The notes beneath the pieces are model-generated. The model had not been told where the DNA came from. It was given only the letters and a program-made list of their open reading frames with translations, and searched no databases. A stretch of 37,745 nt of DNA from RGIG4576 sp964536025 (lineage in GTDB: Bacteria; Bacteroidota; Bacteroidia; Bacteroidales; Muribaculaceae), in contig CAZHXA010000022.1 in NCBI GenBank assembly GCA_964536025.1, positions 1-37,745 of the forward strand. The letters run 5' to 3'. Shown here one piece after another: positions 24,663 to 32,221 of the stretch. A program made the position numbers and the translations under genes. Every line of letters begins with the position of its first letter. The first letter of the stretch is position 1.

Positions 24663-25568
24663 ATGAAGGGGATAGTTCTTGCAGGTGGAAGTGGTACGCG
24701 TTTGTATCCTATCACAAAGGGGATAAGCAAACAGTTAATGCCTATATATGATAAACCTATGGTTTATTATCCTATTTCGGTTTTAATGTTGGCGGGAATT
24801 AGAGAAATATTGATTATTTCTACACCTTATGACCTTCCCGGATTTAAACGATTGCTTGGAGATGGCTCCGACTATGGTGTTCGTTTTGAATATGCAGAAC
24901 AACCATCGCCCGATGGATTAGCTCAAGCTTTTACTATAGGGGCTGACTTTATTGGTGATGATTCAGTTTGCTTGGTGCTTGGCGATAATATTTTCCATGG
25001 TGCCGGCTTTACAAAAATGCTGAAAGATGCTGTGCGTACAGCTGAAGTTGAACAGAAAGCAACCGTTTTTGGCTATTGGGTTAATGACCCTGAACGTTAT
25101 GGCGTTGCTGAGTTTGATAATGATGGAAATTGCTTGAGTATTGAAGAAAAACCGATAAAACCAAAGTCAAATTATGCTGTTGTGGGGCTTTATTTCTATC
25201 CAAATAAGGTTGTAGAGGTGGCAAAGAATATAAAACCATCGGCTCGCGGTGAATATGAAATAACAACCGTCAATCAGCAGTTTTTAACTGATGGCGAATT
25301 GAAAGTGCAGACTTTAGGTAGAGGTTTTGCTTGGCTTGATACAGGTACTCATGACTCATTAAGCGAGGCTTCTACTTATATCGAAGTGTTAGAAAAGCGT
25401 CAAGGGTTAAAGGTTGCTTGTTTGGAAGGCATTGCTTATAGACAAGGATGGATTTCGGAAGAGCGAATGAGAGAACTAGCCAAACCAATGCTTAAAAATC
25501 AATATGGTCAGTATCTTTTAAAGGTGATAGATGAGATAAAAGAAACCGGCAAATCAAATCTTGAATAA
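24663..25568 (+). CDS. rmlA: Glucose-1-phosphate thymidylyltransferase RmlA
   Basis: Joins dTTP and glucose-1-phosphate to form dTDP-glucose, the first step to dTDP-L-rhamnose. The 301-residue protein opens with the nucleotide-binding 'LAGGSGTRLYPITKG', then 'SKQLMPIYDKPMVYYP', the metal-binding 'LVLGDNIFHG', and 'EEKPIKPKSNYAVVGLYFY'. Length is typical (about 290). It is first of the rmlACDB block; the rmlC ATG follows one base after its stop. Confidence 0.97.
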   Translation: MKGIVLAGGSGTRLYPITKGISKQLMPIYDKPMVYYPISVLMLAGIREILIISTPYDLPGFKRLLGDGSDYGVRFEYAEQPSPDGLAQAFTIGADFIGDDSVCLVLGDNIFHGAGFTKMLKDAVRTAEVEQKATVFGYWVNDPERYGVAEFDNDGNCLSIEEKPIKPKSNYAVVGLYFYPNKVVEVAKNIKPSARGEYEITTVNQQFLTDGELKVQTLGRGFAWLDTGTHDSLSEASTYIEVLEKRQGLKVACLEGIAYRQGWISEERMRELAKPMLKNQYGQYLLKVIDEIKETGKSNLE

Positions 25569-25569
25569 T

Positions 25570-26151
25570 ATGGATGTAATTAAAACAGATATAGAAGGTG
25601 TTGTAATAATAGAACCAAAGGTTTTTAAAGACTCGAGAGGCTATTTTTTTGAAAGTTTCTCTCAACGTGAGTTTGAAGAAAAAGTGCGAAAAATAAATTT
25701 TGTACAAGATAACGAAAGCATGTCAAGTTATGGAGTTATGCGTGGCTTGCATTTTCAACGTCCTCCTTATGCTCAAAGCAAGTTAGTGAGATGCGTGAAG
25801 GGGAAAGTTCTTGATGTTGCTGTAGATATTCGCAAAGGTTCGCCTACATACGGTAAACACGTTGCTGTGGAATTGAGCGAGGAAAATTATCGTCAATTCT
25901 TTATTCCTCGTGGTTTTGCTCACGGTTTTGCTGTGTTAAGCCCTACGGCAGTATTTCAATATAAGTGTGACAACTTTTATGCTCCAAGTGCCGATGGGGG
26001 TATAAATATTAAAGATGAAAGTCTTGGTATAGATTGGCAGATACCTGTTGATGAAGCTATCTTATCGGAAAAAGACATAAAGCATATTTGCTTGGGTGGT
26101 TTTGATTCACCATTTGATTATAACGAAGATTTATATCCGGAATTTAAATAA
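25570..26151 (+). CDS. rmlC: dTDP-4-dehydrorhamnose 3,5-epimerase RmlC
   Basis: Epimerises C3 and C5 of dTDP-4-keto-6-deoxyglucose. The 193-residue cupin has 'DSRGYFFESFSQREFE', the catalytic His in 'GVMRGLHFQRPPYAQ', 'DVAVDIRKGSPTYG', and 'FIPRGFAHGFAVLS'. I use the ATG at 25570; a TTG at 25561 inside rmlA would add three residues and is unlikely. It is tightly packed between rmlA and rmlD (3 bases), so coupled translation is likely. Confidence 0.96.
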   Translation: MDVIKTDIEGVVIIEPKVFKDSRGYFFESFSQREFEEKVRKINFVQDNESMSSYGVMRGLHFQRPPYAQSKLVRCVKGKVLDVAVDIRKGSPTYGKHVAVELSEENYRQFFIPRGFAHGFAVLSPTAVFQYKCDNFYAPSADGGINIKDESLGIDWQIPVDEAILSEKDIKHICLGGFDSPFDYNEDLYPEFK

Positions 26152-26154
26152 AGT

Positions 26155-27042
26155 ATGAAAACTATATTAGTAACAGGTGCAAACGGTCAGCTTGGCAATG
26201 AAATGCGTATTGTTGCCAAAGAAAGCCAAGATCGTTATATATTCACTGATGTTCTTCTTAGTGAGGGTGTGGAGACTCGAATTCTTGATATAACCGATTT
26301 AAAAGCAGTGCGTGATATTGTGGCAGAATATAATGTAAATGCAATTATTAATTGTGCTGCATATACCAATGTGGATAAAGCCGAAGAAGATGTGGCTTTT
26401 TGTACTACTCTAAACGCTAAAGCTCCTGAAAATTTGGCGATTGCAATGAAAGAGGTTGGAGGTTTGCTCGTTCATATATCAACCGACTATGTTTTTGGTG
26501 GAGAACCATATAATACTCCTTGTAAAGAAGACCAAAAAGGTACTCCTACAGGTGCCTATGGTAAATCTAAACTAATGGGTGAACAAGCTATTAAATCACA
26601 AGGTGGTGATTATGTTATTATTCGTACGGCTTGGCTTTATTCTGAGTTTGGAAAGAATTTCTGCAAAACTATGATGTCTCTTACCGAAACGAAACCTCAG
26701 CTTAAGGTTGTATTTGACCAAGCAGGTACACCAACGTATGCTTTAGACTTGGCAAAAGCTATTTATGTGATACTTGAAAAATTTGACGGTTCACAAACAG
26801 GCGTTTATCATTTCTCAAATGAAGGCGTTTGTTCTTGGTATGATTTCACTAAGGTGATAGCCGAGTATAGTGGTAATACGGATTGCGATATTCAACCATG
26901 TCATAGCGATGAATTCCCAAGTCCTGTTAAGCGTCCGGCTTATTCTGTGCTTGATAAAACGAAAATTAAAGAGGTGTTTGGAGTTAATGTCCCATATTGG
27001 ACTGACTCATTAAAGAAATGTATTACAAATCTTAAAAAATAG
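26155..27042 (+). CDS. rmlD: dTDP-4-dehydrorhamnose reductase RmlD
   Basis: Reduces the 4-keto group with NAD(P)H to give dTDP-L-rhamnose. The 295-residue short-chain-dehydrogenase-like protein has the nucleotide motif 'VTGANGQLG' at the N-terminus, 'INCAAYTNVDKAEED', 'ISTDYVFGG' and the catalytic Y-x3-K in 'TGAYGKSKLMGE'. The presence of rmlC and rmlD shows that rhamnose itself, and not only the keto-sugar intermediate, is made here. It starts 3 bases after rmlC. Confidence 0.96.
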   Translation: MKTILVTGANGQLGNEMRIVAKESQDRYIFTDVLLSEGVETRILDITDLKAVRDIVAEYNVNAIINCAAYTNVDKAEEDVAFCTTLNAKAPENLAIAMKEVGGLLVHISTDYVFGGEPYNTPCKEDQKGTPTGAYGKSKLMGEQAIKSQGGDYVIIRTAWLYSEFGKNFCKTMMSLTETKPQLKVVFDQAGTPTYALDLAKAIYVILEKFDGSQTGVYHFSNEGVCSWYDFTKVIAEYSGNTDCDIQPCHSDEFPSPVKRPAYSVLDKTKIKEVFGVNVPYWTDSLKKCITNLKK

Positions 27043-27050
27043 TAAAAATC

Positions 27051-28190
27051 ATGTCAAAACGCAATATAGTCATTACAGGTGGAGCCGGATTTATAGGTAG
27101 CCATGTTGTTCGTTTATTTGTAAATAAATACCCGGAATATAATATTATCAATCTTGATAAATTGACTTATGCAGGAAATCTTGCCAACTTGAAAGATATT
27201 GAAGATAAGCCTAATTATAAGTTTGTAAAGATGGATATATGCGACTTTGATGCTTTCTATAAATTGATGCAAGATGAGCATATCGACGGTATAATTCACC
27301 TTGCAGCCGAAAGCCATGTGGATCGCAGTATAAAAGACCCTTTCACATTTGCAAAAACCAATGTAATGGGAACTCTTTCTCTCTTGCAAGCTGCAAAACT
27401 TTATTGGGAAAGTCTACCAGAAGGTTATGATGGCAAACGTTTCTATCATATTTCAACTGATGAAGTTTATGGAGCACTTACAATGAATCATCCTGAAGGT
27501 ATAGAACCTCCGTTTTCAACAACGGCATCTTCGAGCGAACATCATTTAGCTTATGGTGACGATTTCTTCTATGAAACTACTAAATATAACCCTCATTCAC
27601 CATATTCGGCAAGCAAAGCGTCTTCTGACCACTTTGTGAGAGCATTTCACGATACATACGGAATGCCTACAATTGTAACAAACTGCTCTAATAACTATGG
27701 ACCATATCAATTTCCTGAAAAATTGATACCATTGTTCATTAATAATATACGTCAGCGTAAGCCACTGCCTGTTTATGGTAAAGGTGAAAATGTGCGTGAT
27801 TGGTTGTTTGTCGAAGACCATGCCAGAGCAATTGATGTGATTTTTCACGACGGAAAGATTGCCGAAACCTATAATATAGGTGGATTTAATGAATGGAAGA
27901 ACATTGATATTATAAAAGTGGTAATAAAGACCGTTGATCGATTGTTGGGCAATCCGGAAGGAGCATCTCTTGACTTAATAACTTATGTAACCGACCGCTT
28001 AGGACACGACGCACGTTATGCTATAGATTCCACCAAGTTACAAAAAGAGCTTGGATGGGAACCTTCGTTACAATTTGAAGAAGGCATCGAAAAAACAGTA
28101 CGTTGGTATCTCGATAATCAAGAGTGGATGGACAACATCACCTCCGGCGACTACGAGAAGTATTACGAAGAGATGTATAAGAATCGATAA
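27051..28190 (+). CDS. rmlB: dTDP-glucose 4,6-dehydratase RmlB
   Basis: Converts dTDP-glucose to dTDP-4-keto-6-deoxyglucose with bound NAD. This is the branch point to rhamnose (RmlC/D) and, probably, to the 4-amino sugar made by the aminotransferase at 28940. The 379-residue protein has 'TGGAGFIGSHVV', 'LAAESHVDRSI', 'ISTDEVYGAL', the catalytic Y-x3-K in 'PYSASKASSDHF', and 'VRDWLFVEDHARA'. An insertion around residues 140-175 makes it a little longer than the usual 350. It is the last conserved gene before the variable part. Confidence 0.96.
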   Translation: MSKRNIVITGGAGFIGSHVVRLFVNKYPEYNIINLDKLTYAGNLANLKDIEDKPNYKFVKMDICDFDAFYKLMQDEHIDGIIHLAAESHVDRSIKDPFTFAKTNVMGTLSLLQAAKLYWESLPEGYDGKRFYHISTDEVYGALTMNHPEGIEPPFSTTASSSEHHLAYGDDFFYETTKYNPHSPYSASKASSDHFVRAFHDTYGMPTIVTNCSNNYGPYQFPEKLIPLFINNIRQRKPLPVYGKGENVRDWLFVEDHARAIDVIFHDGKIAETYNIGGFNEWKNIDIIKVVIKTVDRLLGNPEGASLDLITYVTDRLGHDARYAIDSTKLQKELGWEPSLQFEEGIEKTVRWYLDNQEWMDNITSGDYEKYYEEMYKNR

Positions 28191-28197
28191 CATTTGG

Positions 28198-28390
28198 ATG
28201 AAAATATATTATTATAATATCTTCCCCGAAGTTACTATAAACGCCAACTGTCGTAAAATTATTATGTTAACTATGTTTAAGAAATTATTATATAATATTC
28301 TGATATTATTTAATCTTGCGTATAGTTTTTAAAATATACTACCAAGGATGTATTGTGTAAAAGATTGAAAGTCAATTCTTTCGGGGGTAT
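28198..28390 (+). pseudogene. Frame-shifted N-terminal coding remnant ahead of the acyltransferase
   Basis: The 200-base gap after rmlB contains a 44-codon open frame (28198-28332) whose second half, from ATG 28264 or 28273, reads 'MFKKLLYNILILFNLAYSF' and then stops. If one base is skipped at the T5A4 run (28326-28334), the next frame continues 'LKYTTKDVLCKRLKVNSFGG' up to a G5 run (28383-28387). After a second shift it joins the acyltransferase frame at 'VRLNKYVIGSNNY'. This looks like the original N-terminus of the acyltransferase, disrupted twice, or mis-sequenced at two homopolymers. Part before 28264 unexplained. Confidence 0.45.
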
Positions 28391-28936
28391 GTGAGATTGA
28401 ATAAATATGTGATTGGAAGTAATAATTATATGGAAGTAGGTCGCAATAGTCATTTGGCTGAGACTTCAATTCATATAGTTGGAAATAACAATAAGATTGT
28501 TTTTGAAGACAATTGTAGGGTTGGTATTAATTGTAGTTTTTGGATGGAAGGCAATAATATAACAATCATAGTTGGATCTGGGACAACCTTTACGCATTCT
28601 GTACATTTCTGTACCCAAGAGGATAATACAACTATTCGCGTAGGTCAAGATTGTATGTTTAGCAATACTATAACAGTTCGCATTAGTGACTCTCATCCTA
28701 TTTATGATTTGTCTTCGAATAAGCGAATAAATCCTGCACTAGATGTAATCATTGGAAATCATGTATGGATTGCCCCAGGTTCAAAAATAATGAAAGGCGC
28801 AAAGATCGGAGACAATTCAATTATTGGATCTAACACGATGATCACAAAAGAGATCCCAAGTAATTGTTTAGCAGTTGGGGTACCTAGCAAGGTTGTGAAG
28901 ACAAATATTAGTTGGACAAGAGAAAAAATATTTTAA
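28391..28936 (+). CDS. Hexapeptide-repeat acyltransferase (LbH superfamily)
   Basis: A 181-residue left-handed beta-helix protein with [LIV]-G-x4 repeats throughout ('VIGSNNYMEVGRNSHL', 'IGNHVWIAPGSKIMKGAKIG', 'DNSIIGSNTMITKEIPSN') and the usual C-terminal 'AVGVPSKVVK'. Such enzymes transfer acetyl or other acyl groups to sugar hydroxyls or amino groups. Directly before a 4-amino-sugar aminotransferase, an N-acyltransferase comparable to VioB is plausible, but an O-acetyltransferase cannot be excluded. The only start in frame is GTG 28391. The true N-terminus may be longer and lost through two frameshifts upstream. The next gene starts 3 bases after the stop. Confidence 0.88.
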   Translation: MRLNKYVIGSNNYMEVGRNSHLAETSIHIVGNNNKIVFEDNCRVGINCSFWMEGNNITIIVGSGTTFTHSVHFCTQEDNTTIRVGQDCMFSNTITVRISDSHPIYDLSSNKRINPALDVIIGNHVWIAPGSKIMKGAKIGDNSIIGSNTMITKEIPSNCLAVGVPSKVVKTNISWTREKIF

Positions 28937-28939
28937 GTT

Positions 28940-30049
28940 ATGTCAAAAGAGACCATTACAGTCACAAGCCCATTACTCCCCAATTTAGAGGAGTTTAATG
29001 TGATGTTAAAAGAAATATGGGCAAGTAAATGGGTAACCAATAATGGAATGTTTCATAAACAATTAGAAAAAGAGCTTGCAGAGTATTTGGAAGTTCCATA
29101 TGTGAGTCTATTTACAAATGGTACTTTGCCTCTACTTACAGCATTACAAGCCTTAAGGATTACAGGAGAAGTAATTACTACGCCATATAGCTTTGTGGCA
29201 ACAACTCATTGTATCTGGTGGAGTGGTTGTAAGCCTGTTTTCGTTGATATCGACCCCACGACTGGCAATCTTGATCCTGACAAAATTGAAGTAGCTATTA
29301 CACCTCAAACTACTGCAATTATGCCCGTACATGTGTATGGTAAGCCATGTGACATAAGGAGGATTCAAGAAATCGCTGATAAATATGGTCTCAAAGTTAT
29401 TTACGATGCAGCACACGCATTTGGGGTAAAGGTTAATGGTGAATCAATTCTTAAAGCAGGAGATATGAGCACCCTTAGTTTTCATGCCACAAAAGTATAT
29501 AATACGCTTGAAGGTGGTGCACTTGTTATGCACGATGAACAAACCAAGAAGCGTATTGACTATCTTAAAAATTTTGGGTTCGCGGGCGAGACAGAGGTTA
29601 TTGCGCCAGGCATTAATAGTAAGGTTGATGAGGTGCGCGCTGCTTACGGCATACTAAATCTTCGTCAAGTAGATGATGCGATAGAGGCTCGTCATCAGGT
29701 TGCAATCAAATATCGTGAAGCTTTAAAAGGTGTTGAGGGTATCTCTTTTATGGTAGATATGTCAGGTGTTAAACACAACTACTCTTATTTCCCCATTTTC
29801 GTAGATGCCGATAGGTTTGGAATGACTCGCAATGAACTTTATTTCAAGATGAAGGAACAAAATGTTCTTGGAAGAAGGTATTTCTATCCATTGATTAGCG
29901 AGTTTTCTACATATAGAGGGCTTCCAAGTGCTGCAAAAGAGAATCTTCCCAATGCTCATAAAATGGCAGATAGTGTGATTTGCTTGCCAATGCACCATGA
30001 ACTCTCGGAGGAGGATTTGGTGAGAATACTTAAACTTATTGTAAAGTAA
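28940..30049 (+). CDS. DegT/DnrJ/EryC1/StrS sugar aminotransferase, VioA-like
   Basis: A 369-residue PLP enzyme of aminotransferase fold type I. Seen are 'TNGTLPLLTALQAL', 'TTPYSFVATTHCIWW', 'PVFVDIDPTTGNLDP', the cofactor-binding Asp156 in 'VIYDAAHAFGV', and the Schiff-base Lys185 in 'SFHATKVYNTLEGGALV'. The overall wording is close to my memory of VioA, which aminates dTDP-4-keto-6-deoxyglucose to dTDP-4-amino-4,6-dideoxyglucose (viosamine, Qui4N). RmlA and RmlB encoded just upstream make that substrate, which supports this. FdtB/QdtB-type 3-amination is the main alternative but would need a ketoisomerase gene, which is not seen. It is coupled to an ATP-grasp gene 4 bases downstream. Confidence 0.92.
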   Translation: MSKETITVTSPLLPNLEEFNVMLKEIWASKWVTNNGMFHKQLEKELAEYLEVPYVSLFTNGTLPLLTALQALRITGEVITTPYSFVATTHCIWWSGCKPVFVDIDPTTGNLDPDKIEVAITPQTTAIMPVHVYGKPCDIRRIQEIADKYGLKVIYDAAHAFGVKVNGESILKAGDMSTLSFHATKVYNTLEGGALVMHDEQTKKRIDYLKNFGFAGETEVIAPGINSKVDEVRAAYGILNLRQVDDAIEARHQVAIKYREALKGVEGISFMVDMSGVKHNYSYFPIFVDADRFGMTRNELYFKMKEQNVLGRRYFYPLISEFSTYRGLPSAAKENLPNAHKMADSVICLPMHHELSEEDLVRILKLIVK

Positions 30050-30053
30050 AATT

Positions 30054-31262
30054 ATGAAACAAAAGAAGTTGATGCTTCTTGGAGGTTTACGTTACCTTCT
30101 TCCAGTTATAGAGGAAGCACACAAACTTGGGGCATATGTTATAACCGCCGATTATCTACCTGATAATATTGCTCATAAATATAGTGACGAGTATTGCAAT
30201 GTGAGCATTATTGATAAAGATGCGGTATTGAAGAAGGCAAAAGAATTAGAGATAGATGGAATTCTTTCTCATGCTGTTGACCCTGGTGTGGTTTCGGCTG
30301 CCTATGTTGCAGAGCAGATGAATTTACCATTCCAAACATCTTATAAAACGGCCTGCATTCTTCAAGATAAATCGCTTTTTCGCCAATTTTTATCAGAAAA
30401 TGGCTTTAATTGTCCTACTGCGAAGGGTTATACTAATGCAGAAGATGCGCTTAAGGATGTAGATTCTTTTAATTGGCCAGTTATTGTAAAGCCTGTAGAT
30501 TCTGCTGGCAGTAAGGGGGTTACTAAAGTTGTCGATTCTAAAAATTTACAATTAGCTATTGAAACAGCGTTAAATTGTTCTATATCCAAGAACTTTATTA
30601 TAGAGGATTTCTTGGATATTGTAGGCTATCAGTCAAGTGCCGACGTTTTTACCGTTGAAGGGAAGTTAGTTTATCCAGCTTATTCAGATCAGTTATTTGA
30701 TAAGGATGCCGCCAATCCATATACTCCTGCGATTGAAATATGGCCAGCGAGTATGGAACAATCATTCCAAGATAATTTGACAGAACAACTTCAAAGGCTC
30801 TTTAATTTACTTGGCGTAAAGACTGGTATTTATAATGTAGAATCAAGGGTATGTTCAGATGGAAATGCTTATATAATGGAGGTTTCTCCTCGTGGTGGTG
30901 GCAATCGTATTGCCGAACTTCAAGATATGGCAACTTCTCAATCTTTGATTCGTGCAGAAATATGCAAGGCCTTATCATTGCCCATTGAAGACATTAAAAC
31001 ACCTGAGTATGATGGCGTTTGGTGTAATTATATTCTTCATTCATCTGTTGAAGGTATCTTGAAATCTATTAATATTAATCCTGAGTTTGAACAGAAGTAT
31101 GTTAAGGATAAAGGCTTCATTGTAAAAAAAGGCGACCATATAGTGCCGTTTACAGGTGCCAATACCTCGCTGGGAACATTGTTTTTAAGAGCGAATACAC
31201 GCGAAGAACTCGATAGAGAGTTAGCTACTATTCACAAAAATGTAAGAATCCAATTGTCATGA
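30054..31262 (+). CDS. ATP-grasp ligase-like enzyme 1
   Basis: A 402-residue ATP-grasp protein. The N-terminal pre-ATP-grasp domain begins 'KLMLLGGLRYLLPVIEEA'. The ATP-binding part has 'DKSLFRQFLSENG', Lys146 in 'VIVKPVDSAGSKGV', 'FIIEDFL', and a metal-binding Glu276 and Asn284 in 'MEVSPRGGGNRIAEL'. Such enzymes couple ATP hydrolysis to joining a carboxylate, via an acyl-phosphate, to an amine or thiol. It sits between the sugar aminotransferase and a PLP-like protein, whose ATG overlaps its stop by 4 bases. I infer a ligase that adds an acid (for example an amino acid) to the amino sugar or a related intermediate. The exact substrate is unknown. Confidence 0.85.
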   Translation: MKQKKLMLLGGLRYLLPVIEEAHKLGAYVITADYLPDNIAHKYSDEYCNVSIIDKDAVLKKAKELEIDGILSHAVDPGVVSAAYVAEQMNLPFQTSYKTACILQDKSLFRQFLSENGFNCPTAKGYTNAEDALKDVDSFNWPVIVKPVDSAGSKGVTKVVDSKNLQLAIETALNCSISKNFIIEDFLDIVGYQSSADVFTVEGKLVYPAYSDQLFDKDAANPYTPAIEIWPASMEQSFQDNLTEQLQRLFNLLGVKTGIYNVESRVCSDGNAYIMEVSPRGGGNRIAELQDMATSQSLIRAEICKALSLPIEDIKTPEYDGVWCNYILHSSVEGILKSININPEFEQKYVKDKGFIVKKGDHIVPFTGANTSLGTLFLRANTREELDRELATIHKNVRIQLS

Positions 31263-32221
31263 GAGCGATAGGGGGCTATTTCGAATGGGAATTTCCTACA
31301 AACGATGGATCTTTTCTACATTCTGATGGAGTGTTATTGAATAGTGGTCGTCATTCGTTGGAGTATATCTTATTGTCTCTTGGTCCGATTAATCACCTAT
31401 GGATTCCTTATTATACATGTGATGTAGTACTACAACCGATTGAACGTCTTGGTATCTCGTATTCATTCTATCATATCAACAAGGATTTTACTCTTACCGA
31501 AGACTTTGAACTTAAAGCATTAGAATACCTAATTTATACTAATTATTTTGGTGTAATGGATGAATACTGTCAAACATTAGCAACTCGTTACGGTAGTCAA
31601 TTAATATTAGACAGTGCACAAGCTCTCTACGCACCTCCCTTGAATAGAATCAATACTTTCTATAGTCCTCGTAAGTTTGTGGGTATTCCAGATGGAGGTA
31701 TTGCTTATACCAATTTAAATGTAGATATTGAATTAAAAAAGGACATTTCTTATGACCGTTGTGCTCATCTTTTAAAGAGGCACGACCTTTTACCAATGGA
31801 TGGATATAGTGACTTCAAGGAGAGTTCGCACAAAATAGCAATTGGGGCTATTTCGTTGATGAGTACGCTTACTCAAAATATGCTTGCATCATTAGATTAT
31901 GAAAATATAAAGGAGAGAAGATTAGCAAATTTTTCGTTCTTGCACATGCATCTTGCGTGTACAAACGGCTTAGATTTACCTTCATTAGATTCTTTCATTT
32001 GTCCTATGGTTTATCCTTACTATACGGAAGAAACTGATTTAAGGAAACGTCTTATAGATAACCATGTATTTGTGGCAACTTATTGGCCTAATGTGTTTAA
32101 ATGGTGCAAAGAAGATGACTTAGAATACGAATTATGTAAAAACATCATTCCAGTTCCTATTGATCAACGATATGGAGAGGAAGATATGCAACGAATAATA
32201 AATATTATAATTAATGGATAA
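31259..32221 (+). CDS. Divergent PLP-dependent aminotransferase-like protein (DegT-type)
   Basis: A 320-residue protein, shorter than usual DegT enzymes (about 370). It keeps the fold-type-I landmarks: 'LLNSGRHSLEYILL' at the cofactor phosphate site, Asp118 and Gln121 in 'LILDSAQALYAP', and a lysine (Lys139) in 'FYSPRKFVGIPDGGIAYT' where the Schiff-base lysine is expected. The N-terminal portion and the 'FVDIDP' region are changed, so the substrate is not predictable. It overlaps the ATP-grasp genes on both sides (4 and 8 bases), which argues that the three products act together. It may produce an amine or amino acid that the ligases use, or act on an ATP-grasp product. Confidence 0.75.
   Translation: MRAIGGYFEWEFPTNDGSFLHSDGVLLNSGRHSLEYILLSLGPINHLWIPYYTCDVVLQPIERLGISYSFYHINKDFTLTEDFELKALEYLIYTNYFGVMDEYCQTLATRYGSQLILDSAQALYAPPLNRINTFYSPRKFVGIPDGGIAYTNLNVDIELKKDISYDRCAHLLKRHDLLPMDGYSDFKESSHKIAIGAISLMSTLTQNMLASLDYENIKERRLANFSFLHMHLACTNGLDLPSLDSFICPMVYPYYTEETDLRKRLIDNHVFVATYWPNVFKWCKEDDLEYELCKNIIPVPIDQRYGEEDMQRIINIIING

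Noticed and set aside
28051..28197. Open frame overlapping the end of rmlB
   Set aside because: The part inside rmlB is an out-of-frame shadow; only the segment after 28198 might have coding history.
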